Shown: positions 25,139-35,362, counted from the stretch's first letter. The stretch is 64,000 nt of DNA from Streptomyces albogriseolus (GCA_014650475.1 BMVA01000003.1:372001-436000), one strand, 5' to 3'. Notes: generated by a model not told the origin, from the sequence alone. Translations and numbers: made by a program.

Positions 25139-25806
25139 CGCACCTCTCCCCGGGCGAGGTGGGAGAACCAGCCGACGTGCCGGTGGACGACCTCCACGGC
25201 CGCGTCGGCGTCCCCGGAGCGCAGGGCGCGGAGGATCTCCTCGTGCTCGGCGAGGGTCTTGGCGATGCGGTCGGGATGGGAGTGCATCACGGCCTGGCCC
25301 ATGCGCAGCTGACGGTCGCGCAGCTGGTCGTAGAGGCGGGAGAGGATCTCGTTGCCGCCGCTGCGGACGATCTCGGCGTGGAAGCACCGGTCGGTGACGG
25401 AGGCCGCGGCGAAGTCGCCGGCGGCCGCCTCCTCCTTCTGGCGCGCGAGCAGCTCCTCCAGGCGCGCGATGAGACCGGGGGGCGCGGGCACGGCCTTGCG
25501 CGCCGCGTGCTCCTCGACGAGCAGCCGCGTCTCCACCACGTCGGCGATCTCCTGCGCGGAGACCGGCAGCACGAGCGCGCCCTTCTTCGGGTAGAGCTTG
25601 ATCAGCCCCTCCGCCTCGAGCCGCAGCAGGGCCTCGCGCACGGGCGTGCGGGAGACGCCCACGGCCTCGGCCAGCTCGCCCTCCGTGAGCAGCGTCCCGC
25701 CCTCGTACGTGCGCTCCAGGACGCCCTGCTTGACGTGGGCGTAGACGCGGTCGGCTGCGGGGGGACGCTTTGCGGGGGGACGCTTCGCGGGGGCGGACAC
25801 ACTCAT
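25135..25806 (-). CDS. GntR-family regulator (FCD/FadR subfamily)
   Basis: A 223-residue regulator. The winged helix is at about residues 15-80 (LLTEGELAEAVGVSRTPVREAL). A helical FCD ligand-binding domain spans about 95-215 with the Asp/His metal-site pattern (RCFHAEIVRSGGNEIL and EHEEILRAL). FCD regulators usually respond to carboxylic acids. It is the first gene of a two-gene operon with an MFS transporter (4-nt overlap), so a local uptake or efflux switch is likely. ATG 25806 is preferred; TATGCT lies only 8 nt upstream, so the message may be nearly leaderless. Confidence 0.87.
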   Translation of the reverse strand: MSVSAPAKRPPAKRPPAADRVYAHVKQGVLERTYEGGTLLTEGELAEAVGVSRTPVREALLRLEAEGLIKLYPKKGALVLPVSAQEIADVVETRLLVEEHAARKAVPAPPGLIARLEELLARQKEEAAAGDFAAASVTDRCFHAEIVRSGGNEILSRLYDQLRDRQLRMGQAVMHSHPDRIAKTLAEHEEILRALRSGDADAAVEVVHRHVGWFSHLARGEVR

Positions 25807-25813
25807 GCGGACA

Positions 25814-25840
25814 GCATAGATACAACACGTACGCATGGAG
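25814..25840 (-). promoter_or_regulatory. Promoter/operator region of the GntR-MFS operon
   Basis: On the minus strand TGTTGTATC is followed by TATGCT, a good -10 hexamer 8-13 nt from the ATG. Such a position would give a leaderless or very short 5' end. No perfect dyad is seen. Confidence 0.35.
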
Positions 25841-26003
25841 GGGCGCGTCCACGATGCGGAACGGCGCACGCCGGAAAATGCGCCCTTCCCCCGTACAACC
25901 ATCTCTTCGCCGTGCGCGTCAGACACGTGCGGCCCCTTCCGCGCGGCCGCTCCTCAACCCGGCCGAGCAGCACGGCCATTCACGGTAAATCGGGGTATCT
26001 GAC

Positions 26004-26906
26004 TTGAATATCGGCATCCAGGGCATCCGTTTCCGCAGAGCCGCCGGCGTCGTCGTCACCACCGGCGCCGTGCTCGCCTCCGGAGCGCTCTACGCGGCGC
26101 CGGCGCAGGCCGCCGCCCCCGTTCCGTCCGTCGTCGCCAAGGGCGGCTTCGTGATCAACAACGCGAACGGCAAGACGCTGTACACGAAGCTCGGGGACAC
26201 CCGCCGCGCCACCGGCTCCACCACCAAGATCATGACCGCCAAAGTGGTGCTCGCCCAGAAGAACCTGAACCTGAACGCCACGGTCACGATCCAGAAGGCG
26301 TACAGCGACTACATCGTGTCGAAGAACGCCTCGTCCGCGCGGCTGATCGTCGGCGACAAGGTCACCGTCCGCCAGCTCCTGTACGGGCTGATGCTGCCGT
26401 CCGGCTGCGACGCCGCGTACGCGCTGGCCGACAAGTTCGGCACCGGCTCGACCCGCGCGGCCCGCGTGAAGTCGTTCATCGGCAAGATGAACGCCGACGC
26501 GAAGAAGCTGGGCCTGAAGAACACCCACTTCGACTCGTTCGACGGCATCGGCAACGGCAAGAACTGGTCGACGCCGCGCGACCTGACGAAGATCGCCGGC
26601 AGCGCGATGAAGAACGCCACGTTCCGCGCGATCGTGAAGACGAAGAAGTACACGGCGAAGACGAAGACCAGGACCGGCGGCACCCGCACGATGGCGCCGT
26701 GGGTCAACACCAACACCCTGCTGAACAGCTACAGCGGCACCATCGGCGTGAAGACCGGCTCGGGCCCGACGGCCAAGTACTGCCTGGTCTTCGCCGCGAC
26801 CCGGAACGGCAAGACGGTCATCGGCACCGTCCTCGCCTCCTCCTCCGCCGCCCAGCGCGAGAAGGACGCGAAGGCCCTCATGAACTACGCGTTCAGCAAG
26901 ATCTGA
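26004..26906 (+). CDS. D-alanyl-D-alanine carboxypeptidase (S11, low-molecular-weight PBP)
   Basis: A 300-residue exported protein. A Sec signal peptide covers about residues 1-37 (RFRR, hydrophobic core, APAQAAAP). The penicillin-binding domain has STTK near residue 72 (nucleophile Ser), SGC near 133 in place of SxN (Cys replaces Asn, as in several actinobacterial S11 enzymes) and KTG in GVKTGSG near 250. It trims the terminal D-Ala from peptidoglycan stem peptides. The start is TTG 26004, with GGGG about 9 nt upstream. It lacks the C-terminal membrane anchor of DacA, so it may be secreted or loosely wall-bound. Confidence 0.9.
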   Translation: MNIGIQGIRFRRAAGVVVTTGAVLASGALYAAPAQAAAPVPSVVAKGGFVINNANGKTLYTKLGDTRRATGSTTKIMTAKVVLAQKNLNLNATVTIQKAYSDYIVSKNASSARLIVGDKVTVRQLLYGLMLPSGCDAAYALADKFGTGSTRAARVKSFIGKMNADAKKLGLKNTHFDSFDGIGNGKNWSTPRDLTKIAGSAMKNATFRAIVKTKKYTAKTKTRTGGTRTMAPWVNTNTLLNSYSGTIGVKTGSGPTAKYCLVFAATRNGKTVIGTVLASSSAAQREKDAKALMNYAFSKI

Positions 26907-26930
26907 CCCATCCGGATCCCCCGGACGCGC

Positions 26931-26967
26931 GGAGGGGCGCCGCACACCAGATGTGCGGCGCCCCTCC
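26931..26967. terminator. Bidirectional terminator between carboxypeptidase and bkdC
   Basis: A perfect 16-bp stem (26931-26946 with 26952-26967), loop CCAGA. It serves both convergent transcripts. Confidence 0.87.
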
Positions 26968-26984
26968 TGTCGTACGGCCGGCCG

Positions 26985-28442
26985 TCAGGCCCAGGTGATC
27001 AGCCGCTTCGGCTGCTCCAGGACCGCCGCCACGTCGGCGAGGACCTTGGAGCCGAGCTCGCCGTCGACCAGGCGGTGGTCGAAGGAGAGGGCCAGGGTGG
27101 TGACCTGGCGCGGCTTGACCTTGCCCTTGTGGACCCACGGCTGGAGCTTGATCGCCCCGACCGCGAGGATCGCGGACTCGCCCGGGTTGAGCAGGGGCGT
27201 GCCCGTGTCGACGCCGAAGACGCCGACGTTGGTGATCGTGACCGTGCCGCCCTGCATGGCGGACGGGGAGGTCTTGCCCTCCCGGGCCGTGGACACCAGT
27301 TCGCCCAGGGACGCGGCCAGTTCGGGCAGCGTCTTGGCGTGGGCGTCCTTGATGTTCGGCACGATCAGGCCGCGCGGGGTGGCCGCCGCGATGCCCAGGT
27401 TCACGTAGTGCTTGACCACGATCTCCTGCGCCGCCTCGTCCCAGGAGGCGTTGATGTCGGGGTTCCGCCGGATGGCGACCAGCAGAGCCTTGGCGATCAG
27501 CAGCAAGGGGTTCACGCGCAGGCCCGCGAACTCCTTGTCCTGCTTCAGCTCCTCGACCAGCTTCATCGTCCGGGTCACGTCGACCGTCACGAACTCCGTG
27601 ACGTGCGGCGCGGTGAACGCCGAGCCGACCATCGCCGCCGCCGTCGCCTTGCGGACGCCCTTGACGGGGACGCGCGTCTCGCGGGCGGAGTCGTACGACA
27701 CCGGGGCCGCGGGCCGGTCGGGGGCGGAGACGGCCGGGGCGGCGGGCCGGTCCGCGGGGGCCGCCTGCTGCGGGGCCTGGGCCGCGGCGACGGCCGCGTG
27801 GACGTCCTCGCGGGTGATGACCCCGTCCGGGCCGGTCGGGGTGACCGTGGCCAGGTCGACGCCCAGGTCCTTGGCCAGCTTGCGCACCGGCGGCTTCGCC
27901 AGCGGACGCTGCGCGGGGGCCGCCGGGACGGCCGGAGCGGGCGGGGTGACCGGAGCGGCCGGAGCGGCCCCGTGCCCGTTCAGCTCGGACTGGACCGCGG
28001 AGGCGGCCTGCCCGGCCGCGGTGTCCGGCGCCTGCTTGCGCGGGCGGCGGCGGGTGGAGGACGTGGCGACGCCGTAACCGACCAGCACCGGCTGACGGGC
28101 CGGGGGCTGCTCGGCGGGCTTCTCCGGCTCCGCGGCGGGGGCGGGGACCGCGGGGGCCTCCTGCTGCGGCGGGGCCGCGCCGCCCGCCACCTCCACCGCG
28201 ATGATGGACGTGCCCACGTCGACCGTGGTGCCCTCGGGGAAGTGCAGGGAACGGACCACGCCGTCGTAGGGGATGGGCAGCTCGACGGCGGCCTTCGCCG
28301 TCTCCACCTCGCAGACCACCTGGCCGTCGGTGACGGTGTCACCGGGCTGGACGTACCACTTGAGGATCTCGGCCTCGGTGAGGCCCTCGCCCACGTCCGG
28401 CATCTTGAACTCGCGTACGGACGCGTTCGTCATCGTCGTCAC
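26985..28442 (-). CDS. bkdC: Branched-chain 2-oxoacid dehydrogenase E2 (operon 1)
   Basis: A 485-residue dihydrolipoamide acyltransferase. The lipoyl domain covers about residues 8-85 with the lipoylated Lys in VETAKAAVE. A long Ala/Pro linker follows, then the peripheral-subunit-binding domain (PPVRKLAKDLGVDLATVTPT) and the catalytic domain ending in DHRLVDGELG (HRxxDG His/Asp). It moves branched acyl groups to CoA. It is the last gene of bkdA-bkdB-bkdC, 10 nt after bkdB. GTG 28442 is chosen for its AGGAG spacing; ATG 28433 is the alternative. The short-chain products also prime branched fatty acids. Confidence 0.93.
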   Translation of the reverse strand: MTTMTNASVREFKMPDVGEGLTEAEILKWYVQPGDTVTDGQVVCEVETAKAAVELPIPYDGVVRSLHFPEGTTVDVGTSIIAVEVAGGAAPPQQEAPAVPAPAAEPEKPAEQPPARQPVLVGYGVATSSTRRRPRKQAPDTAAGQAASAVQSELNGHGAAPAAPVTPPAPAVPAAPAQRPLAKPPVRKLAKDLGVDLATVTPTGPDGVITREDVHAAVAAAQAPQQAAPADRPAAPAVSAPDRPAAPVSYDSARETRVPVKGVRKATAAAMVGSAFTAPHVTEFVTVDVTRTMKLVEELKQDKEFAGLRVNPLLLIAKALLVAIRRNPDINASWDEAAQEIVVKHYVNLGIAAATPRGLIVPNIKDAHAKTLPELAASLGELVSTAREGKTSPSAMQGGTVTITNVGVFGVDTGTPLLNPGESAILAVGAIKLQPWVHKGKVKPRQVTTLALSFDHRLVDGELGSKVLADVAAVLEQPKRLITWA

Positions 28443-28452
28443 GACCCTCTCC

Positions 28453-29430
28453 TCAGTACGCCAGCGAGCGGTCGACGGCATCGAGCACCCGGTCCAGGTC
28501 CGGGAGGTAGGACTCCTCCAGACGGGCCGGCGGGTACGGGGCGTGGTATCCGCCCACCCGGAGCACCGGGGCCTCCAGATGGTAGAAGCAGCGCTCCGTG
28601 ATCCGGGCGGCGATCTCCGCGCCGGAGCCGAAGAACACCGGCGCCTCGTGGACGACGACCAGACGGCGGGTCTTCTCCACCGACGCCTGGACGGCGTCGA
28701 AGTCGATCGGGGAGACCGAGCGCAGGTCGAGGACCTCCAGGCTGCGGCCCTCCTCGGCGGCCGCGTCGGCGACCTCCTGGCAGAGCTTCACCATCGGGCC
28801 GTACGCGGCGAGGGTCAGGTCCGTGCCCTCGCGCACCACGCGCGCGGCGTGCAGCGGGCCGGGGATCGCCTCGGTGTCGACCTCGCCCTTGTCCCAGTAG
28901 CGCCGCTTCGGCTCGAAGAAGATCACCGGGTCGTCGCTCTGGATGGCCTGCTGCATCATCCAGTACGCGTCGGACGCGTTCGACGGCGAGACGATCTTCA
29001 GACCGGCCACGTGCGCGAACAGCGCCTCGGGCGACTCCGAGTGGTGCTCCACCGCGCCGATGCCGCCGCCGTAGGGGATGCGCACGACGACGGGCATCTT
29101 GACCTTGCCCAGCGCACGGGCGTGCATCTTCGCGAGCTGCGTGACGATCTGGTCGTACGCGGGGAAGACGAAGCCGTCGAACTGGATCTCCACCACCGGG
29201 CGGTAGCCGCGCAGGGCCAGGCCGATCGCGGTGCCGACGATGCCCGACTCGGCGAGCGGCGTGTCGATGACACGGCTCTCGCCGAAGTCCTTCTGCAGGC
29301 CGTCCGTCACCCGGAACACGCCGCCCAGCTTGCCGACGTCCTCGCCCATGACGACGACCTTCGGGTCCGCGTCCAGGGCGCGCCGCAGCGACTCGTTGAT
29401 CGCCTTGGCCAGAGCCATCTTCTCAGCCAT
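28453..29430 (-). CDS. bkdB: Branched-chain 2-oxoacid dehydrogenase E1 beta (operon 1)
   Basis: A 325-residue transketolase-type subunit: pyrimidine-binding domain (GEDVGKLGGVFRVTDGL, then DTPLAESGIVGTAIGLAL) and C-terminal domain (VLDLRSVSPIDFD). With E1 alpha it forms the thiamine-diphosphate heterotetramer that decarboxylates the 2-oxoacids of Val, Leu and Ile. Its ATG lies 1 nt after the bkdA stop, so the two are translationally linked. About the same length as the paralogue encoded at 44426-45430. Confidence 0.94.
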   Translation of the reverse strand: MAEKMALAKAINESLRRALDADPKVVVMGEDVGKLGGVFRVTDGLQKDFGESRVIDTPLAESGIVGTAIGLALRGYRPVVEIQFDGFVFPAYDQIVTQLAKMHARALGKVKMPVVVRIPYGGGIGAVEHHSESPEALFAHVAGLKIVSPSNASDAYWMMQQAIQSDDPVIFFEPKRRYWDKGEVDTEAIPGPLHAARVVREGTDLTLAAYGPMVKLCQEVADAAAEEGRSLEVLDLRSVSPIDFDAVQASVEKTRRLVVVHEAPVFFGSGAEIAARITERCFYHLEAPVLRVGGYHAPYPPARLEESYLPDLDRVLDAVDRSLAY

Positions 29431-29431
29431 G

Positions 29432-30637
29432 TCACTTACCCCCGTCTTCGTCCGCGAACGACGCCTGGTAGGCGGCGAACTGCGCCCGCTCCTCGTCCAC
29501 CAGCGCGTGGCCGTCCGCGTACACGTTCTCGAAGATGGCGAAGTGGTCCGGGTCCGGCATGGCACGGACCGCTTCGCGCACTCGTTTGCCCAACGCCTCG
29601 GACTCGGTCTCCAGTTCCGCGAAGAATCCCTCGTCCGCGTGGTTTGCGGCCTCGAGATGGCGGCGCAGACGCAGGATCGGGTCCTTCGCCTCCCAGGCGA
29701 TCCGCTCGTCGTCCGTGCGGTAGCGGGTCGGGTCGTCGGAGGTGGTGTGCGCGCCCATGCGGTACGTGAACGCCTCGACGAGCGTCGGTCCCTCGCCGGC
29801 GCGGGCCCGCTCCAGGGCCCACTTGGTGACGGCCAGGTTCGCCAGCACGTCGTTGCCGTCCACGCGCACGCCCGGGAAGCCGTAGCCCTGCGCGCGCTGG
29901 TACAGCGGCACGCGGGACTGCTTCTCGGTCGGCTCGGAGATCGCCCACTGGTTGTTCTGGCAGAAGAACACCACGGGAGCGTTGTAGACCGCGGAGAAGG
30001 TGAAGGCCTCGGCCACGTCGCCCTGGCTGGAGGCGCCGTCGCCGAAGTACGCGATGACCGCGCTGTCGGCGCCGTCCTTGGTGATGCCCATCGCGTAACC
30101 CGTGGCGTGCAGCGTCTGGGAGCCGATGACGATCGTGTACAGGTGGAAGTTGTTGCTGTTCGGGTCCCAGCCGCCGTTGTTGACGCCGCGGAACATGCCG
30201 AGCAGGTTCGTCGGGTCCACCCCGCGGCACCAGGCGACGCCGTGCTCACGGTAGGTGGGGAAGACGTAGTCGTCGTCGCGCAGCGCCCGGCCGGAGCCGA
30301 TCTGCGCCGCCTCCTGCCCGAGCAGCGAGGCCCACAGGCCCAGCTCGCCCTGGCGCTGGAGCGCCGTGGCCTCGGCGTCGAAGCGACGGGTGAGCACCAT
30401 GTCGCGGTACAGACCGCGCAGATCCTCGGCCGTGATGTCGGCGACGTACGTGTCGAACTCGGCGTTCTTGACGCGCTTGCCCTCGGGCGTCAGCAGCTGG
30501 ACGAGGGCGGGCTCGGCGCTCTTCCCGGCGCCGGTGGCCTTCTTGGTGGTGCTGGTGGTGCGCTTGGTGCCGGTGGTGCCGGCCTTGTTTCCGGCGCTGC
30601 GTCGCGGTGTGCGCGCGGCAGTGCTCTCCACGGTCAC
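29432..30637 (-). CDS. bkdA: Branched-chain 2-oxoacid dehydrogenase E1 alpha (operon 1)
   Basis: A 401-residue thiamine-diphosphate subunit. Residues 1-35 are Thr/Lys/Ala-rich and probably disordered, a tail that the operon-2 paralogue lacks. The catalytic part has the cofactor motif GDGASSQGD...NNQWAIS and the loop YRMGAHTTSDDPTRYR. GTG 30637 is set by GGAGGAG 5 nt upstream. It is first in the operon; the upstream region holds a 14-bp palindrome at 30832-30845 where a regulator could act. Confidence 0.94.
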   Translation of the reverse strand: MTVESTAARTPRRSAGNKAGTTGTKRTTSTTKKATGAGKSAEPALVQLLTPEGKRVKNAEFDTYVADITAEDLRGLYRDMVLTRRFDAEATALQRQGELGLWASLLGQEAAQIGSGRALRDDDYVFPTYREHGVAWCRGVDPTNLLGMFRGVNNGGWDPNSNNFHLYTIVIGSQTLHATGYAMGITKDGADSAVIAYFGDGASSQGDVAEAFTFSAVYNAPVVFFCQNNQWAISEPTEKQSRVPLYQRAQGYGFPGVRVDGNDVLANLAVTKWALERARAGEGPTLVEAFTYRMGAHTTSDDPTRYRTDDERIAWEAKDPILRLRRHLEAANHADEGFFAELETESEALGKRVREAVRAMPDPDHFAIFENVYADGHALVDEERAQFAAYQASFADEDGGK

Positions 30638-30831
30638 GTGTGCTCCTCCGTCGGTCCGGCCCCCGGGGTTGCCGGTAGGCCAGTGCGGCTCACCTGTTCC
30701 GACCACCGGGCACGGGGTGGGTGCCACTCGACCGGGAACAGGCGTGACAGGTGCCCCGGCGAGCGCCCTGCACACAGCACGTTACCCAGTGCTCCACATT
30801 TCTGTGAAACCCCCTCTGACCTGCGATTTTG

Positions 30832-30845
30832 CTTGGATATCCAAG
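30832..30845. promoter_or_regulatory. Palindromic operator upstream of bkd operon 1
   Basis: A perfect 14-bp palindrome CTTGGATATCCAAG, extending to TTN...NAA on the two sides (18 of 20 positions symmetric). It lies 195 bp before bkdA in an A/T-rich patch. An Lrp/AsnC-type regulator is plausible, since bkd genes are often under such control, but no copy occurs at operon 2. Confidence 0.55.
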
Positions 30846-30943
30846 TAAATCGGGGTAGGCCCGGAAGGCGCGCTGGTCACAGCCTTGCAGGAGGCCGGAG
30901 CAACGGCACGTTATCCCGGCCGAGCCGGGCACGGGAAGAGCAA

Positions 30944-30978
30944 ACTTCCCCGGCGGCACGGGGTGCCGCCGGGGAAGT
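30944..30978 (-). terminator. Terminator of the first Ser/Thr kinase gene
   Basis: A perfect 15-bp stem (30944-30958 with 30964-30978) with a 5-nt loop, 54 bp after the kinase stop on the minus strand. Confidence 0.83.
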
Positions 30979-31032
30979 CACGGGGTGCCCTCGGCGAGGG
31001 CGAATTGTTCGGTTGGGGGGCGATAACGCCGG

Positions 31033-32670
<1,638 letters not shown>

Positions 32671-33024
32671 CAGTCCTCGCCGTCGTTTCTGCCCGCGGTG
32701 CGCGCGGTGTTGTTACGGTCTCCGTCGGCCACGCTACAGCCTTTGCCGGGGCCTCCGGTCCGGGACGGGCTGCCGGATCCGGCACGCGACGGACCGGTCA
32801 TCAAACCCGCTCTCCGTACTGTCGTGCAAATTCCGTGTACCGGCCGTACGACCGCTGTAACGCTTCCGCGACGCTTCTTTCGCGTACGGTCACGGAACGG
32901 GCACCGCGCTTGACGTGTCGGTGCCCTGGGGCAGACTTGGCCGGGAATAGCACTTTCGATCTACGACGAGACAAGTCACCGACGGCGGCGCCGGACGCCG
33001 GAGAGGCTACGGGGGACGCGGAAC
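32671..33024. other. 354-bp divergent promoter region between two kinase genes
   Basis: No gene is supported. It carries the promoters of both kinases. The best candidate for the plus-strand gene is TTGACG at 32910 and AGACTT at 32933, with 17-bp spacing. Several GTACGG/CCGTAC patches are present but form no clear long dyad. Confidence 0.5.
32910..32938 (+). promoter_or_regulatory. Candidate promoter of the second kinase gene
   Basis: TTGACG, 17 nt, AGACTT. The -35 box is good and the -10 box fair. Start of transcription would be near 32945, giving a leader of about 80 nt. Confidence 0.4.
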
Positions 33025-34662
33025 ATGAGCCAGGACGGCGCACAGGGCCGGCACACGGGGCGGGCGCTCGCGGGCGGACGCTACCAACTGCGGGACCTGC
33101 TCGGCCAGGGTGGCATGGCCTCGGTGCATCTCGCCTACGACACGGTGCTGGACCGCCAGGTCGCCATCAAGACGTTGCACACGGAACTCGGCCGGGAGCA
33201 GGCCTTCCGTGAGCGCTTCCGCCGCGAGGCCCAGTCCGTGGCGAAGCTCACGCACACCAACATCGTCTCGGTGTTCGACACCGGCGAGGACGATGTCGAC
33301 GGGATGACGACGCCGTACATCGTCATGGAGTACGTGGAGGGCCGCCCGCTCGGCTCCGTGCTCGACGAGGACGTACGGCACCACGGCGCGATGCCCGCCG
33401 ACAAGGCGCTGAAGATCACCGCGGATGTGCTGGCGGCGCTGGAGATCAGCCACGAGATGGGGCTGGTCCACCGCGACATCAAGCCGGGCAACGTGATGAT
33501 GACCAAGCGCGGCGTGGTCAAGGTGATGGACTTCGGCATCGCCCGCGCCATGCAGTCCGGCGTGACGTCGATGACGCAGACCGGCATGGTCGTCGGCACC
33601 CCGCAGTACCTCTCCCCCGAGCAGGCGCTCGGCCGGGGCGTCGACGCCCGCTCCGACCTGTACTCGGTCGGCATCATGCTGTTCCAGCTGGTCACCGGCA
33701 GGCTGCCGTTCGACGCGGACTCGCCGCTCGCCATCGCCTACGCGCACGTGCAGGAGGAGCCGCCGGTCGCCTCCTCGATCAACCGCTCACTGCCGCCGGC
33801 CGTGGACGCGCTGATCACCCGCGCCCTGAAGAAGAACCCGAACGAGCGTTTCCCCAGCGCGGAGGCCATGCGCGGGGAGTGCCTGCGGGTGGCGCAGTCC
33901 TTCCAGGCGGCCCCGCCGAGCATCGTGCCCGGCAGCCAGACGCCCAGCGGCGCCGGCGTCGGCTCCGCGGTGTTCCCGCCGGTCGACCAGTCCGGCCAGG
34001 CGCCCGCCGGCAGCGTCCAGACGCCTTACCAGCCGACGCCCCCGCCGAACCCGTACGGCACCCCGGCCCCGGCCACGCCCGCCCCGTCGTACGGCTACCC
34101 GCAGCAGGGCGGCTACCCGACACCGACGCCGTACGCCCCGCAGGGCCCGTCGACGCCCGCGCCGTACACGATCTCGCCGCAGGGCTCCGGCGGCGGCGCC
34201 CAGGGGCGCCGCCGGAACACCCCGGTGATCGTCGCCTCCGTGCTGGTCGCCGTGCTGGCGGTCGGCGGTCTGGTCACGGCGCTGGCGCTGAACAACGGGG
34301 GCGACAAGGACCCGAAGGCGGGCGGCGGCAGCGCGTCCGCCACGGCGAAGCCCGAGGGCTACCGCGGCCCCGACACGTCCAAGACGATCGACCCGGAGAA
34401 GTGCGAGGAGCCGCAGGAGTCGTACAACGACCCCGAGCTGGTGCGGCTGCCCGACTTCAAGTTCAAGCACATCGCCTCGGTGAAGGCGTGCTTCCAGGCG
34501 GCCGGCTGGGGCGGCAACCTCAAGATCGTCACGGTGGACGAGAACACCTACGGCGAGGGCTCGGTCCGCGAGCAGTTCCCGCCGGCCGGCACCGACGTCG
34601 ACCCGGAGGACATGCCGGAGATCACGCTCAAGGTCTCGACGGGCAACCCGCCGACGTCCTGA
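33025..34662 (+). CDS. Membrane Ser/Thr protein kinase with C-terminal PASTA-like domain
   Basis: A 545-residue Hanks-type kinase. The kinase domain covers about residues 20-285: GQGGMASVH, Lys49 in VAIKTL, HRDIKPGN with Asp151, DFG 169-171, and TSMTQTGMVVGTPQYLSPEQ. A Pro/Tyr/Gly-rich linker and a membrane helix (about 397-421) follow. The external part of about 120 residues has one PASTA-like unit near the end (SVREQFPPAGTDVDPEDMPEITLKV). PASTA units bind peptidoglycan fragments in related kinases. It is divergent from the other kinase and ends at a terminator. Confidence 0.9.
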   Translation: MSQDGAQGRHTGRALAGGRYQLRDLLGQGGMASVHLAYDTVLDRQVAIKTLHTELGREQAFRERFRREAQSVAKLTHTNIVSVFDTGEDDVDGMTTPYIVMEYVEGRPLGSVLDEDVRHHGAMPADKALKITADVLAALEISHEMGLVHRDIKPGNVMMTKRGVVKVMDFGIARAMQSGVTSMTQTGMVVGTPQYLSPEQALGRGVDARSDLYSVGIMLFQLVTGRLPFDADSPLAIAYAHVQEEPPVASSINRSLPPAVDALITRALKKNPNERFPSAEAMRGECLRVAQSFQAAPPSIVPGSQTPSGAGVGSAVFPPVDQSGQAPAGSVQTPYQPTPPPNPYGTPAPATPAPSYGYPQQGGYPTPTPYAPQGPSTPAPYTISPQGSGGGAQGRRRNTPVIVASVLVAVLAVGGLVTALALNNGGDKDPKAGGGSASATAKPEGYRGPDTSKTIDPEKCEEPQESYNDPELVRLPDFKFKHIASVKACFQAAGWGGNLKIVTVDENTYGEGSVREQFPPAGTDVDPEDMPEITLKVSTGNPPTS

Positions 34663-34702
34663 CCCGGCCCGCCCCGCCCCCGCGGAGCGCCGCACGCATG
34701 CG

Positions 34703-34742
34703 GACGTCAGGCATACGGACATGACGTCAGGCATAGGGACAT
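34703..34742. repeat. 20-bp tandem repeat (two units)
   Basis: Units 34703-34722 and 34723-34742 differ at one position; each begins GACGTCAGGCATA and ends GGACAT. They lie between the kinase stop codon and the terminator stem. A partial third unit may precede them. Confidence 0.8.
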
Positions 34743-34746
34743 AAGG

Positions 34747-34776
34747 AAGGGGCCCGGCATCCGTGCCGGGCCCCTT
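34747..34776. terminator. Terminator between kinase and bpa
   Basis: A perfect 13-bp stem (34747-34759 with 34764-34776) and a TCCG loop. It lies between the convergent kinase and bpa genes. Confidence 0.82.
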
Positions 34777-34819
34777 CGGTGCGTCGGGGCGGGGGGCGTC
34801 CCCCGCCGCGTCAGGCGCG

Positions 34820-35362
34820 TTACAGGTAGGGGCCGCCCGAGCGACCGCCCGTGTGGGGGGAGTCCTCGGGTCCCTCGCCGACGCCGGGCGGCAGGGCGCG
34901 GCGCATCTGCTCCAGCTGGGCCCGCGCCGCCATCTGCTGGGCGAAGAGCGTCGTCTGGATCCCGTGGAAGAGCCCCTCCAGCCAGCCCACCAGCTGGGCC
35001 TGCGCGATGCGCAGCTCCGCGTCGCTGGGGGTGGCCTCGTCCGTGAAGGGCAGGGAGAGCCGCTCCAGCTCCGCGACCAGCTCCGGCGCCAGGCCGTCCT
35101 CGAGCTCCTTCACCGAACTGGCGTGGATCTCCTTGAGGCGGTTGCGGCTGGCCTCGTCGAGAGGGGCCGCCCGCACCTCCTCCAGCAGCTGCTTGATCAT
35201 GCTGCCGATGCGCATGACCTTCGCCGGCTGCTCCACCTGCTCCGTCACCGGGGTCTCTCGGGAGTCCTCGTCCCCCTTGCCGCCGCTGAGCGCCATACCG
35301 TCCTGGCCGACGACCAGGATCTGCGGATTCTCCGGCGACCGTTCGTTCCTCGGCATCTCCAT
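34820..35362 (-). CDS. bpa: Bacterial proteasome activator (Bpa/PafE)
   Basis: A 180-residue helical protein of the DUF2587 family, the ATP-independent ring activator of the actinobacterial 20S proteasome. A disordered N-terminus is followed by the conserved helices VMRIGSMIKQLLEEVRAAPL, EIHASSVKELEDGLAPELV, LRIAQAQLVGWLEGLFHGIQ and the AARAQLEQMRRALPPG segment. The end is GGPYL: the penultimate Tyr and terminal Leu match the GQYL-type motif that opens the proteasome gate. The ATG at 35362 (MEMPRNE) fits the family. Proteasome genes themselves are not in this window. Confidence 0.9.
   Translation of the reverse strand: MEMPRNERSPENPQILVVGQDGMALSGGKGDEDSRETPVTEQVEQPAKVMRIGSMIKQLLEEVRAAPLDEASRNRLKEIHASSVKELEDGLAPELVAELERLSLPFTDEATPSDAELRIAQAQLVGWLEGLFHGIQTTLFAQQMAARAQLEQMRRALPPGVGEGPEDSPHTGGRSGGPYL

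Larger units (their letters stand above)
30638..31032. other. 395-bp regulatory region upstream of bkd operon 1
   Basis: It contains no supported gene. It holds the bkdA leader, the palindrome CTTGGATATCCAAG at 30832-30845, and the terminator of the convergently placed kinase transcript at 30944-30978. The A/T-rich patch around 30800-30855 stands out from the surrounding GC-rich DNA and is the likely promoter. Confidence 0.6.

Noticed and set aside
25985-30857. A shared 13-mer GTAAATCGGGGTA upstream of the carboxypeptidase (25985) and near the bkd palindrome (30845)
   Set aside because: Opposite orientation relative to the genes and no symmetry. Chance matches of this length between two places in 64 kb are expected.
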